Source: Corynebacterium sp. MSK008 (GTDB lineage: Bacteria; Actinomycetota; Actinomycetes; Mycobacteriales; Mycobacteriaceae). Taken from it: DNA of 64,000 nucleotides. Of the stretch, positions 44,188 through 52,492 are shown in pieces. Position 1 is the first letter of the stretch. Every line of letters begins with the position of its first letter. Under the pieces are notes generated by a model, which was not told the DNA's origin, did no database searches, and saw only the letters and a program-made list of their open reading frames with translations. Both the position numbers and the translations under genes were made by a program. Where the stretch lies: positions 1 through 64,000 of the forward strand of contig NZ_JASPJX010000002.1 in assembly GCF_030232585.1 (NCBI RefSeq), read 5' to 3'.

Positions 44188-45417
44188 GTGCCTAAGTGGG
44201 CAACTAGCTTCGGCGCACAAGTTATCTACGGCCTGATCATCGGCCTCATCCTCGGCTTCATCGCCGTGGACGTCCAGCCGCTGGCCGACACCCTGGACTG
44301 GGTCGGATCAACTTACGTCCAGCTGCTGAAACTGCTGATCCCGCCGCTGGTGTTCACCGCGGTGGTCACCTCCATTGCCAACCTGCGCCAGGTCACCAAC
44401 GCCGCGCGCCTGGCCGTGCAGACCCTAGTGTGGTTCGCCATCACCGCGTTCTTCTCCGTGGTCATCGGCATCCTCGTCGGCCTGGTGATCAAGCCCGGCG
44501 CGAACACCTCGGTGGATGCGGGCACGGCGGCCGAGCCGACGTCGACAGGCTCGTGGATGGGCTTTTTGAACTCCGTGGTGCCCTCCAACATCCTCGGCCT
44601 GGGTGTGTCCGGCGAGTCCGTGAAGTTCAACGTCCTGCAGATCCTGGTGGTCTCGCTGCTGCTCGGCATCGCCGCGGTGCGCGTGGGCAAGGCCGCCGAG
44701 CCGTTCATCGAGTTCTCCGGCTCCCTGCTCAAGGTGGTCCAGGAGGTGCTGTGGTGGATCATCCGCCTCGCCCCGATCGGCACCGCCGCCCTGATCGGCA
44801 ACGCGGTGGCGTCCTACGGCTGGGACGCGCTCGGCTCGCTGGGCAAGTTCGTGCTGGCCGTCTACATCGGCCTGGCGCTGGTGATCTTCGCGCTCTACCC
44901 CGTTGTCTTGGCCGCACACCGCATCCCGGTGCTGGAGTTCTTCCGCCGCGTGTGGCCCGTGACCACGCTGGGATTTGCCACCCGTTCTTCTATGGGCGTG
45001 ATGCCGGTAACTCAGCGCACCACCGAGGAAGCTATGGGCGTGCCCAGCGAGTACGCCTCCTTTGCCATCCCGCTCGGCGCCACCACCAAGATGGACGGCT
45101 GCGCCTCCATCTACCCCGCCATCGCCGCCCTGTTCGTGGCGCAATTCTACGGCATCGACCTGTCCATCTCGGACTACGTACTCATCGTGATCGTGTCCGT
45201 GCTGGGGTCCGCCGCCACCGCAGGCACCACCGGCGCGACCGTCATGCTCACCCTGACGCTGTCCACCCTGGGCCTGCCGCTCGCCGGCGTGGGCCTGCTA
45301 CTGGCGGTGGACCCGATCGTGGACATGGGCCGCACCGCCGTCAACGTCACCGGCCAGTCCGTCGTGGCGACGGTGGTGGCGAAGCGCGAGAAGATTCTCG
45401 ACGAATCCCGCTGGTAG
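44188..45417 (+). CDS. Dicarboxylate/amino acid:cation symporter (DAACS family)
   Basis: 409 aa, about eight helices and two hairpins. Family motifs are the Ser-rich hairpin ATRSSMGVMP and PLGATTKMDGCA with the NMDG-like element (here KMDG). It imports C4-dicarboxylates or glutamate/aspartate with Na+ or H+. GTG 44188 is preceded by AGAAGGAG at 8 bases. The 134-bp upstream region is divergent with the sirtuin. Three bases separate it from the convergent AMP nucleosidase gene. Confidence 0.9.
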   Translation: MPKWATSFGAQVIYGLIIGLILGFIAVDVQPLADTLDWVGSTYVQLLKLLIPPLVFTAVVTSIANLRQVTNAARLAVQTLVWFAITAFFSVVIGILVGLVIKPGANTSVDAGTAAEPTSTGSWMGFLNSVVPSNILGLGVSGESVKFNVLQILVVSLLLGIAAVRVGKAAEPFIEFSGSLLKVVQEVLWWIIRLAPIGTAALIGNAVASYGWDALGSLGKFVLAVYIGLALVIFALYPVVLAAHRIPVLEFFRRVWPVTTLGFATRSSMGVMPVTQRTTEEAMGVPSEYASFAIPLGATTKMDGCASIYPAIAALFVAQFYGIDLSISDYVLIVIVSVLGSAATAGTTGATVMLTLTLSTLGLPLAGVGLLLAVDPIVDMGRTAVNVTGQSVVATVVAKREKILDESRW

Positions 45418-45420
45418 GCC

Positions 45421-46779
45421 CTACCTAAACGGCACCTCGCCGATCGCGCGGCGCAGTTTGCGCGTGCGCAGCCTTTCCGGATGCCGCGCGAGCTTCTCCA
45501 CGGCCCGGACAGCGCACATGACGTGGGCTTCCTTCGAGTTGGAGTAGAACGCCTGGGCGCCGGCGGGCAGCTTCGGCACCGCGTGCAGCGGCAGGTCCGA
45601 CACCGCCAGCAGGGTGCCGTAGGGCACGCGGTAGCGGTACCCGTTCGCGGCGACGGTGCACGACTCCATGTCCACGGCCGCCGCGGTGGAGCCGCGCAGC
45701 CACTCCCACAAATCGCGCGGGTCCTTCCACTCCCAGTTCCGGTCGCCCGTGCTCAACACAGTGCCGGTGCGCATCAGCGACGCGTCCGATCCGTAGACCT
45801 TGGACACCGCCTTTTCCAGCGTGCGCTGGATCTCCGGCACGGCGGGAATGGGCAGTTCGCGGCGCAGGTAGTCGTCGAGCACGTGGTCGTGGCGCTCGTA
45901 CGCGTTGCCCAAAATCAGGTCCCCGATGCGCATGCGGGCGTCCAGGCCGGCGCAGTGGCCGATCATGATCCACGCCTCAGGCCGCAGCACCGCAAGCGAG
46001 TCGGTGATGGTCTTCGCGTTCGACGGCCCGACACCGATGTTGATCATGGTGATGCCGTCGCCGTTTTCCGTGACCAGGTCGTAGCGCGGCATCTGGAATT
46101 TCGAGCCCAGCTCCAGGTCCTCCAGCGCCACGGTGTCGGACACGGTCTCCCCGCTCGGCAGCACCAGGCGCGTGTAGCGCGAGTCAGGATCAGACAGCTC
46201 GCGCAGCCCAAACTTCACAAACTCGGTCACGTGCATGGCGTAGTTCGTGAACAGGATGAAGCGCTGCAGCGAGTCGGCTTCGATGCCGGTGTAGTGCTCT
46301 AACCTTGCCAGCGCGAGGTCGAAGCGCTGCGGCCCGAAGTGGAACAACGGTTTCTCGGCTCCGTTGAAGGCGTCCCAGTGGCCGTCGACAATCGCGTCGT
46401 GCACCTCATCCAAGGTGGGGCGCGGCAGGTTCGCGGTTTCGTCGATAGGCGGCATGCCCTTGATGTAGGCGGGCGGGATCGCCACATCCGAGTACCCGAC
46501 ATCCACCGAACATGGATAGTTAGAGGTCAGCGCCTCAAGCTGGGCCGTCAGGTACGGCTCCATGAGGTCCGGGCGCGAGATGACGGCGGAGTAGGTGCCG
46601 GCCTCGTCGACGTAGCCGAAGGGCTCGGAGCGGTCAATCGGCCGCCACCGCTCCACCTCCACCGTGAGTTTGGGGTACCGCACCTCCCCGTAGCGGTCGA
46701 ACTCCCCCGAGCGCGCGATTTCGCACGACTGCTCGTAGAGGGCTTTTAGCTTTGCGACGACCTCCGGTACCTCACACAT
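45421..46779 (-). CDS. amn: AMP nucleosidase
   Basis: 452 aa. N-terminal AMP-nucleosidase-specific domain (to about 170) followed by the PNP_UDP_1 phosphorylase-like domain with MINIGVGPSNAKT, GHCAGLDARM and VDMESCTVAANGYRY. Splits AMP into adenine and ribose 5-phosphate, cytosolic. E. coli Amn has 484 aa. It is co-directional with the TetR gene upstream (9-bp gap), so it may be under that regulator. Confidence 0.92.
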   Translation of the reverse strand: MCEVPEVVAKLKALYEQSCEIARSGEFDRYGEVRYPKLTVEVERWRPIDRSEPFGYVDEAGTYSAVISRPDLMEPYLTAQLEALTSNYPCSVDVGYSDVAIPPAYIKGMPPIDETANLPRPTLDEVHDAIVDGHWDAFNGAEKPLFHFGPQRFDLALARLEHYTGIEADSLQRFILFTNYAMHVTEFVKFGLRELSDPDSRYTRLVLPSGETVSDTVALEDLELGSKFQMPRYDLVTENGDGITMINIGVGPSNAKTITDSLAVLRPEAWIMIGHCAGLDARMRIGDLILGNAYERHDHVLDDYLRRELPIPAVPEIQRTLEKAVSKVYGSDASLMRTGTVLSTGDRNWEWKDPRDLWEWLRGSTAAAVDMESCTVAANGYRYRVPYGTLLAVSDLPLHAVPKLPAGAQAFYSNSKEAHVMCAVRAVEKLARHPERLRTRKLRRAIGEVPFR

Positions 46780-46788
46780 GCAGCCAGG

Positions 46789-47376
46789 CTACTCACGAAT
46801 GAGCACACGGCGCACGGCTTCGGCGCGGCGGCCGATCTCCTCCGCGGTGCAGCCCTCGCGGACGCACTGCTCAATGAGGCGCTGGATGCCGGCGACGTAG
46901 ACGCGGGACATGTCGGCGACGAGCTCGGCGTCCGCGTCCCCCCACTGCTTCGCGCGCGGCAGCAGCTGTTCGCGCATCGTGTCCTGCATGACGCGCTGCA
47001 CCTCGTTGTCCAACACGGTGTGCACCGGGGAATCGATCAGGCGCACGGCGGCTTCGTTCTTTCCGTCGACGACGCTGGCCAGTTCGACGACTGACGCCTC
47101 GAAGTTCTGGTCGATCTTGAAACGCTCCGCGAAGCGCTCGTAGGCGTCCAACACCCAGTCCGCGGCAGCGGCGAGGATGAGCGCGTCACGGTCGGCGAAG
47201 TGCTGGTAGAACACCTGGCGGCTCACGCCGGCTTCTTTCACAATCTGCGAAACATTGAGGTCGGCCACCTCATAGTCGTTGAGGAGGCGAAGCACTGCCT
47301 GGACAAGTGCATTGCGAGTACGAAGGGCGCGCGGGTCCGTGCTGTCAGACCGGCGACCAGGCAGGTCGTAATTCAT
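46789..47376 (-). CDS. TetR-family transcriptional regulator
   Basis: 195 aa. The N-terminal HTH (about 18-65) reads RTRNALVQAVLRLLNDYEVAD with VSRQVFYQHFADRDAL, the TetR helix-turn-helix. The C-terminal ligand domain is unrecognised. It is divergent from the M20 peptidase gene, with a perfect 6+6 palindrome between them, and upstream of amn. It probably represses itself and the M20 gene. Confidence 0.9.
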   Translation of the reverse strand: MNYDLPGRRSDSTDPRALRTRNALVQAVLRLLNDYEVADLNVSQIVKEAGVSRQVFYQHFADRDALILAAAADWVLDAYERFAERFKIDQNFEASVVELASVVDGKNEAAVRLIDSPVHTVLDNEVQRVMQDTMREQLLPRAKQWGDADAELVADMSRVYVAGIQRLIEQCVREGCTAEEIGRRAEAVRRVLIRE

Positions 47377-47385
47377 CCTGGGCTC

Positions 47386-47400
47386 TCCAAATACTTTGGA
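47386..47400. promoter_or_regulatory. Predicted TetR operator TCCAAA-TAC-TTTGGA
   Basis: A perfect 6-bp inverted repeat with a 3-bp centre in the 41-bp gap between the divergent tetR (start 47376) and M20 peptidase (start 47418) genes. The size and position are typical of TetR operators. Confidence 0.6.
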
Positions 47401-47417
47401 CGTTAGGCTTTTATTTT

Positions 47418-48728
47418 ATGAGCCTATCTGATGACACCCTGGAACTCTTGCAGAGCCTCATCCGGAATGGATGCGTCAACTATTTCTCGGCAGATTCCGG
47501 GCATGAGGAAAGAAACGCCGACACGTTGGAGGCTTTCTTCGCAGGTACCGACGTAAGCGTGGAACGCTACGAGCCGCACCCCGGACGCGTGTCCATCAGC
47601 TTCACCGTGGAGGGCACAGACCCCGACGCCGAGCCGCTGACGCTCCTCGGCCACACCGACGTTGTGCCGGTGGACGAGGGCAAGTGGACCACCGACCCGT
47701 TCGGCGGCGAGATCATCGGCGGGCGCGTGTACGGCCGGGGCGCCACCGACATGCTCTACATCACCGCGGCGATGGCGGCGTGTGTGCGCGACGTGGCCCG
47801 CGGGGAGAGACCGCGCGGCACCCTAACCTTCGTGGGCTGCGCCGACGAGGAGGCCCGCGGCGGGCTCGGCGCGAAGTGGCTGGCCGAACACGGGAAGTTC
47901 TCCTGGAAGAACTGCCTGTCCGAGGAGGGCGGCTCGCACATTCCCGCTACCGACGGCTCCGACGCGCTAGCGGTCGTCGTCGGCGAGAAGGGTGCCGGCC
48001 AGCGGCGCTTGACCGTCCACGGCGACGCCGGCCACGGCTCCGCGCCCTATGGCCGAGATCTCGCGGTGGCGAAGATCGCCGAGGTGGCCCGGCGCGTCGC
48101 CGCCATCGAACCCGAGGTGCGTGCCGACGAGATCTGGGAGGGCTACGTCCGCGCCTGGAAGTTCGACCCCGCGACCGAGGCAGCGCTGATGCGCGGAGAA
48201 GGCTACGAGGCGTTCGGCCAGCTGGAGAGCTACTCCCACGCCATGAGCCACCTGACCATCTCCCCGACCGTGCTGCGCGCAGGCAACGGCATCAACGTCC
48301 TGCCGTCCGAGGCGTCGCTGGAGCTGGACATCCGCCCCCTGCCCGGCCAGACGCAGGAGGAGATCGACTCGTTGTTGCGTTCTGCCTTGGGCGAGCTCGC
48401 CGACGAGGTGGAGATCACCCACCTCATCACGGAAGACGGGACGGTGTCGCCCACGTCCGGGCCTCTTTACGACGCCATCTGCCAGACCTTCGACGAGTTC
48501 TTCCCCGGCGTGCCAGTCGTGCCCACGATCGCGGCCGGTGGGTCGGACCTGCGCTTTGCCCGTCGTAAGGAAGGCGTCGGATACGGGTTCGCCCTGCACG
48601 CCCGCGAAGAGACGCTGGGTTCCGTGCTGGGCCAGCTGCACAGCCACGACGAGTCCGTCTCCGTGGAGGACGTGGACCTGACCGTGCGAGCGTACCGTTC
48701 CCTGATCCACCGCTTCGTCGGGGCTTAG
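47418..48728 (+). CDS. M20-family zinc peptidase/deacylase
   Basis: 436 aa. Zinc ligands are visible in LLGHTDVVPVDE (His, Asp) and DEEARGGLGAKW (catalytic Glu pair), with GGSDLRFAR carrying a later His/Asp region and a dimerisation domain between. It belongs to the ArgE/DapE/CPG2-like family; the substrate cannot be named. ATG 47418 is taken as start, only 17 bases after the operator, so the transcript may be nearly leaderless. Confidence 0.9.
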   Translation: MSLSDDTLELLQSLIRNGCVNYFSADSGHEERNADTLEAFFAGTDVSVERYEPHPGRVSISFTVEGTDPDAEPLTLLGHTDVVPVDEGKWTTDPFGGEIIGGRVYGRGATDMLYITAAMAACVRDVARGERPRGTLTFVGCADEEARGGLGAKWLAEHGKFSWKNCLSEEGGSHIPATDGSDALAVVVGEKGAGQRRLTVHGDAGHGSAPYGRDLAVAKIAEVARRVAAIEPEVRADEIWEGYVRAWKFDPATEAALMRGEGYEAFGQLESYSHAMSHLTISPTVLRAGNGINVLPSEASLELDIRPLPGQTQEEIDSLLRSALGELADEVEITHLITEDGTVSPTSGPLYDAICQTFDEFFPGVPVVPTIAAGGSDLRFARRKEGVGYGFALHAREETLGSVLGQLHSHDESVSVEDVDLTVRAYRSLIHRFVGA

Positions 48729-48764
48729 GCGTAGCTGTGTTTATGCTGTGCAATACTTGTGCAC

Positions 48765-49331
48765 ATGAAGAAGACTCTCGTAGCTACCACCGCCGCCGTC
48801 GCGGTCACCGCCGGGGCACTGACTGTGCCCACCGCTCACGCAGCGGACCCCACAACGACGGCGCCTGCCGAAGCGCAGTCCAAACCACAGGAAGATGATC
48901 CGTCCACCCTGAAAATCGTGGGCATAGTCGTCGGCTCCCTCGCCTTCGTTGCCGCAGCGGGCGGCGGAGCATGCTGGGCAATGCAGCAGGGCTTCATCCC
49001 GAACCCGGCACCAAATCTCATCCCGTGCCACCCAGTATCGAAGCCTGCACCGGCACCTGCTCCGCGTCCTGCCCCGGCTCCAGCACCCGCACCTGCTCCG
49101 CGTCCTGCCCCGGCTCCAGCACCCGCACCGGCTCCCCGTCCTGCCCCGGCCCCGGCACCCGCACCGGCTCCGGCACCTGCTCCGCGTCCTGCCCCTGCTG
49201 CCAAGACGTACCCCAACTGCCGCGCAGTGTGGAACGACTTGGGTGGCCCGATCCGCCGCGGCGACGCTGGCTACGGATCGCACTTAGACCGTGATGGCGA
49301 CGGCGTCGGCTGCGAGAAGCGCCCGAAGTAG
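48765..49331 (+). CDS. Membrane-anchored (PA)n-repeat protein with Excalibur domain
   Basis: 188 aa. An N-terminal signal/anchor (MKKTLVATTAAVAVTAG), a second hydrophobic segment with IVGIVVGSLAFVAAAGGG, a stretch of PAPAPAPRPAP repeats (about 95-150) that forms a rigid stalk, and a C-terminal Excalibur domain (YPNCRAVWNDLGGP...DRDGDGVGCE), a Ca2+-binding motif with a Cys pair. Surface location is likely. GTG 48759 could add two residues. Confidence 0.85.
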   Translation: MKKTLVATTAAVAVTAGALTVPTAHAADPTTTAPAEAQSKPQEDDPSTLKIVGIVVGSLAFVAAAGGGACWAMQQGFIPNPAPNLIPCHPVSKPAPAPAPRPAPAPAPAPAPRPAPAPAPAPAPRPAPAPAPAPAPAPAPRPAPAAKTYPNCRAVWNDLGGPIRRGDAGYGSHLDRDGDGVGCEKRPK

Positions 49332-49403
49332 CCTCCAGCACTGGGGTTCTCGGTCTCACAGCACCGAATCGTGAAAACCGCTGAGCAGAACTCCTGCGTA
49401 TCG

Positions 49404-49436
49404 AGCGCCGTGCTTTCCTAAGGAAAGCACGGCGCT
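49404..49436. terminator. Perfect 16-bp inverted repeat without U-run
   Basis: AGCGCCGTGCTTTCCT and AGGAAAGCACGGCGCT are exact inverted arms separated by a single A, 72 bp after the Excalibur gene stop. No T-tract follows, so it may be a high-GC U-less terminator or a DNA-binding palindrome. Confidence 0.45.
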
Positions 49437-49499
49437 GAGGCGTGACCCAGGGGCCGTCACTCCTACCACATTGACCCCATTCGTGACATACTGGCCTGC

Positions 49500-50054
49500 A
49501 TGAAGATCCGCACCCTTGCAATGACCGCCACCCTGGCCGGCACCGTCGCACTCGCCCCGACCGCCGGCGCCGACGCCATCGATGACGCCCTAGCCAAGAT
49601 GCCGTCCGGCCCGATCTCCTGCGACCAGGCCTCCCGCTACTGGACCAACGACGCCGACTACCAGCAGAAAGTCCGCCAGGCCCGTGCGGTCGCCGCGTTC
49701 GACCGTCGCGGCCCGCAGATCCTCGACGCACTCTCGCGTGTCGACGAAGCCGCGAACCGCTGCGGCCTCAAGGGCGGCGCAAAGCCGGCCCAGCCGAAGC
49801 AAAACAACCAGGGCAACCAGAAAAACCAGCAGCAGTCCCAACCGAAGCAGCCCCAGCAAACCCAACCGAAGCAGCAGGCCCAGAACCCTCAGAACCTGAA
49901 CGTCAGCCCGCAGCTGATCAACCTCGCGCCGGCGGGCGTGCCCACCGTTGAGGTGCCGGTGGCGAATGTGGTCACGCTGCAGCTGCCGGACATCATCAAA
50001 ATCATTCAGCAGGCGCTGGCGCAGATCCTGGCTTACTTCAACATCCAGCTGTAG
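49500..50054 (+). CDS. Small secreted Gln/Asn/Pro-rich protein
   Basis: 184 aa. Signal peptide to about residue 24 (cleavage near AGADA), an N-terminal helical domain with two Cys (SCDQASRYW ... RCGLKGG), a low-complexity QPKQNNQGNQ-type linker (about 100-130), and a hydrophobic C-terminus (VVTLQLPDIIKIIQQALAQI). No family recognised. Its last 22 bases overlap the convergent GH13 gene. Confidence 0.78.
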   Translation: MKIRTLAMTATLAGTVALAPTAGADAIDDALAKMPSGPISCDQASRYWTNDADYQQKVRQARAVAAFDRRGPQILDALSRVDEAANRCGLKGGAKPAQPKQNNQGNQKNQQQSQPKQPQQTQPKQQAQNPQNLNVSPQLINLAPAGVPTVEVPVANVVTLQLPDIIKIIQQALAQILAYFNIQL

Positions 50055-51190
50055 AGCTCGTCGCCGCCTGAGTGCACCCGCACGCCGGGGGCGGGCGAAA
50101 GCCAGAGGTCCGTCTGCAGGGAGTGCTCGCCGTCGAAGGCCCGGAACGAGATAGTTTCGTTGGTCTTGTCCAGCACCTCCACCGACGCGCGGGTGAGCCA
50201 CGCGTTGCGGCGGCGCACCCCGATCAGCCGCTGGAACTCGGTGAACAACCAGCCGCCGAGCGGGGACAACTCTGCAGGCGATGCGGGCAGAGTGGGGCGC
50301 ACTGCGTCGTCGGCGGACCAGCTTTCGCCGCGTACGCCGGTAAAGCCCTGCTCGTCGCCGTAGTAGATGGAGGGCATACCGGGCACCGTCATCAGCACCG
50401 CCGCGGCCAGCACCGCCTTGTCCTCTCCCACCTTGGAGGCGATGCGGTCCACGTCGTGGTTGCCCACGAACGTGTTGGGCAAGATGTCAGTTGGATGCCG
50501 CTCGAGTGCGTGGGCGAGCTCCCAGAAGTTCGCGTCCACCAGCGAGGACCAGGTCGCCTTCCACAGCTCGTACTGGGTCACGGCGTCCAGGGAGCCTTCC
50601 TTGCCTATCAACGAGTAGTCCCCGTGGATGACCTCCCCCAAAAACATCGCGTAGGGGAACTCTTCGCGTACCCGCGCGAGCACGTCGGCCCAGAAGTCGG
50701 CGGGCACGGCGTATGCGACGTCGAGGCGCCAGCCTGCGATGCCGCGGCGCAGCCAGTGCAGCATGATCTCCGCCACCGCATCGCGCACCGCGGGGTCCGA
50801 ATGGTGCAGGGTGGCCAGCTCGCCGTGGCCCTCCCAGTCCGTGTCGCCGGCGAGGCCCTGCTCAACCCACGGGTGCGTGCGGGCGACGTGGTTGAAGACC
50901 CCATCCAGCATGATGTGGATGCCGCGGGCACGGCATTCGTCGATAAGCCAGGCGAAGTCCTCCTCATCGCCGAGGCGGGGGTCGATGCGGAAGTGGTCGA
51001 GGGTGTCGTAGCCGTGGGTGGCGGAGGCGAAGATGGGGCCGAGCAAAAGGCCGTTGCAGCCGAGTTCCACCAGGTAGTCCAGCCACGGCTCGAGGGCGCG
51101 GAGGCGGGAGGCGGAATCGTGCTCCTCGCGGATCGGTGCGCCGAGGGCGGCCAGCGGGTAGACGTGCCACCAGATTGTGCGGTCCAGCAT
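50033..51190 (-). CDS. GH13 family alpha-amylase-like glycosidase
   Basis: 385 aa. (beta/alpha)8 barrel with the GH13 conserved regions: DGVFNH (region I), GWRLDVAY with nucleophile Asp (II), FLGEVIHG with the acid/base Glu (III), and FVGNHDVDR with the third Asp (IV). No signal peptide, so intracellular; it probably acts on glycogen/maltodextrin or trehalose-linked glucans. ATG 51190 is used because the GH13 start MLDRTIWWHVYPL is there. Confidence 0.9.
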   Translation of the reverse strand: MLDRTIWWHVYPLAALGAPIREEHDSASRLRALEPWLDYLVELGCNGLLLGPIFASATHGYDTLDHFRIDPRLGDEEDFAWLIDECRARGIHIMLDGVFNHVARTHPWVEQGLAGDTDWEGHGELATLHHSDPAVRDAVAEIMLHWLRRGIAGWRLDVAYAVPADFWADVLARVREEFPYAMFLGEVIHGDYSLIGKEGSLDAVTQYELWKATWSSLVDANFWELAHALERHPTDILPNTFVGNHDVDRIASKVGEDKAVLAAAVLMTVPGMPSIYYGDEQGFTGVRGESWSADDAVRPTLPASPAELSPLGGWLFTEFQRLIGVRRRNAWLTRASVEVLDKTNETISFRAFDGEHSLQTDLWLSPAPGVRVHSGGDELYSWMLK

Positions 51191-51200
51191 GGGTTCGAGC

Positions 51201-52445
51201 CTACGCACCGAGCAACGCCAAGGGCACGACCGCGACACCATCCGGGCGGCGGTAGGCGCGGGTGCCGGTGGTGAGAATGACGGTGTCGACCACATCGTCG
51301 GGCAACTTCTCGCGCAGCCACAGCAGGTGCTTCACGTCGTCGTCACTGATGTTCGCGGCGAGTTTGACCTCAAACGCCACGATGGCGCCGTCTTGATCCT
51401 GCGCGATCAGGTCCACTTCACGGTCGCCCTTCACGGTGCGGAAATGGCCGACGTTGCCGAAGGTCGCCTGCGCCGCCACCCGCACCGACAACGTCGCAAG
51501 GGACTCGAAGAGCGGGCCAAGCAGGTAGTTGAACCGGCCGGTCAGCTTCGCGGCGGGAATGTCCAAAAGCCGGAGCACAAACGCGGGATCCGCGAGCTGG
51601 TGCTTCGGCGTCTTTGCCAGGCCCGAGAACGGCGACCGCCGCATGTCCCACGCCGGCACCGGGTCCAGCATCCACACCTCGGCGAGTTTCTCGCGGTACA
51701 CCATGGTTGTGGTTTTAGCGGGCTTGTTGGACTCCCCGGGCGTCGCGGCGTCGAGGATCTCCTGGTAGCTCGTGGTAGTCGAGCTCGCCGCCGCGTACGC
51801 CGCCAGCCAGTTCATCAGCGCCGCCGGGTTGCGCGCGGTGTAGCCCTGCTCCGGCAGGTCACGGTCCACCACGCGTGCAAGGTACGAGTCGAGCTGCTGG
51901 TTGCGCAGCGCCGGGGGCGCCTCATAGAACCCAGGGAAGCCGCCGGATGCGATGGCGTCGACGTAGTACTTGAGCGTTTTGTCGGTCTCACCTGCGATTG
52001 CCGCCCCGCCCTGGAACAGCTCGCCCATGCTTATCGACGGCTCCGCCCCCGCCCGCTCAAACAGCGCCAACGGCCGCATTCGTAAGGAAAGGATTCGACC
52101 GGCCCCGCTGTGTGTGTCCGTGCCCGCCGCCGGTGTGGCTGACCCGGTGAGGAGAAAGCGGCCGGGCGCGGCGCCCTCGTCGACAGCGCGGCGCACATAG
52201 TCCCAGGACTCGGGGTGGCGTTGCCACTCATCGATGAGGATTGTGCCGGATTTTTCTGCGCTGAAGGTGGGGTCAGCGGCAAGCACGCCGGCACCCTCTT
52301 GCGTGTCCAGCCGCATAACGGTGGAGGCGCGGCGGCGCGCGGTTTCGGTTTTTCCTACTGCTTTAGGCCCTTCCAGCGCAATTGCCGCAGCGTGCGAAAT
52401 GAGCTGGTCAAGCTGGGCGTCGACGGCTCGCGGAAGGTAACGCAT
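51201..52445 (-). CDS. ATP-binding protein of the AAA_14/DUF4143 family
   Basis: 414 aa. The P-loop is EGPKAVGKTETA near 25-36, Walker B is ILIDEWQ, and LLTGSATPA follows. The C-terminal DUF4143 nuclease-like domain has DLIAQDQDGAIVAFEVKLAA, an ExK-type pattern. The cellular role is not known; this family is often accessory and strain-variable. Two nearly identical 17-bp copies of its promoter region lie just upstream. Confidence 0.85.
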   Translation of the reverse strand: MRYLPRAVDAQLDQLISHAAAIALEGPKAVGKTETARRRASTVMRLDTQEGAGVLAADPTFSAEKSGTILIDEWQRHPESWDYVRRAVDEGAAPGRFLLTGSATPAAGTDTHSGAGRILSLRMRPLALFERAGAEPSISMGELFQGGAAIAGETDKTLKYYVDAIASGGFPGFYEAPPALRNQQLDSYLARVVDRDLPEQGYTARNPAALMNWLAAYAAASSTTTSYQEILDAATPGESNKPAKTTTMVYREKLAEVWMLDPVPAWDMRRSPFSGLAKTPKHQLADPAFVLRLLDIPAAKLTGRFNYLLGPLFESLATLSVRVAAQATFGNVGHFRTVKGDREVDLIAQDQDGAIVAFEVKLAANISDDDVKHLLWLREKLPDDVVDTVILTTGTRAYRRPDGVAVVPLALLGA

Positions 52446-52452
52446 AGCGCCT

Positions 52453-52492
52453 TACACTACCAATTTTCCGTTTCCTACACTACGAATTTTCC
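52453..52492 (-). promoter_or_regulatory. Tandem 17-bp direct repeats at the DUF4143 promoter
   Basis: TACACTACCAATTTTCC (52453-52469) and TACACTACGAATTTTCC (52476-52492) differ at one base and are 23 bp apart. Read on the minus strand each contains GTAGTGTA, and the first would place a -10-like TAGTGT about 8 bases from the ATG at 52445, so the mRNA would be leaderless. The second copy overlaps the glsA stop codon. Confidence 0.5.
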
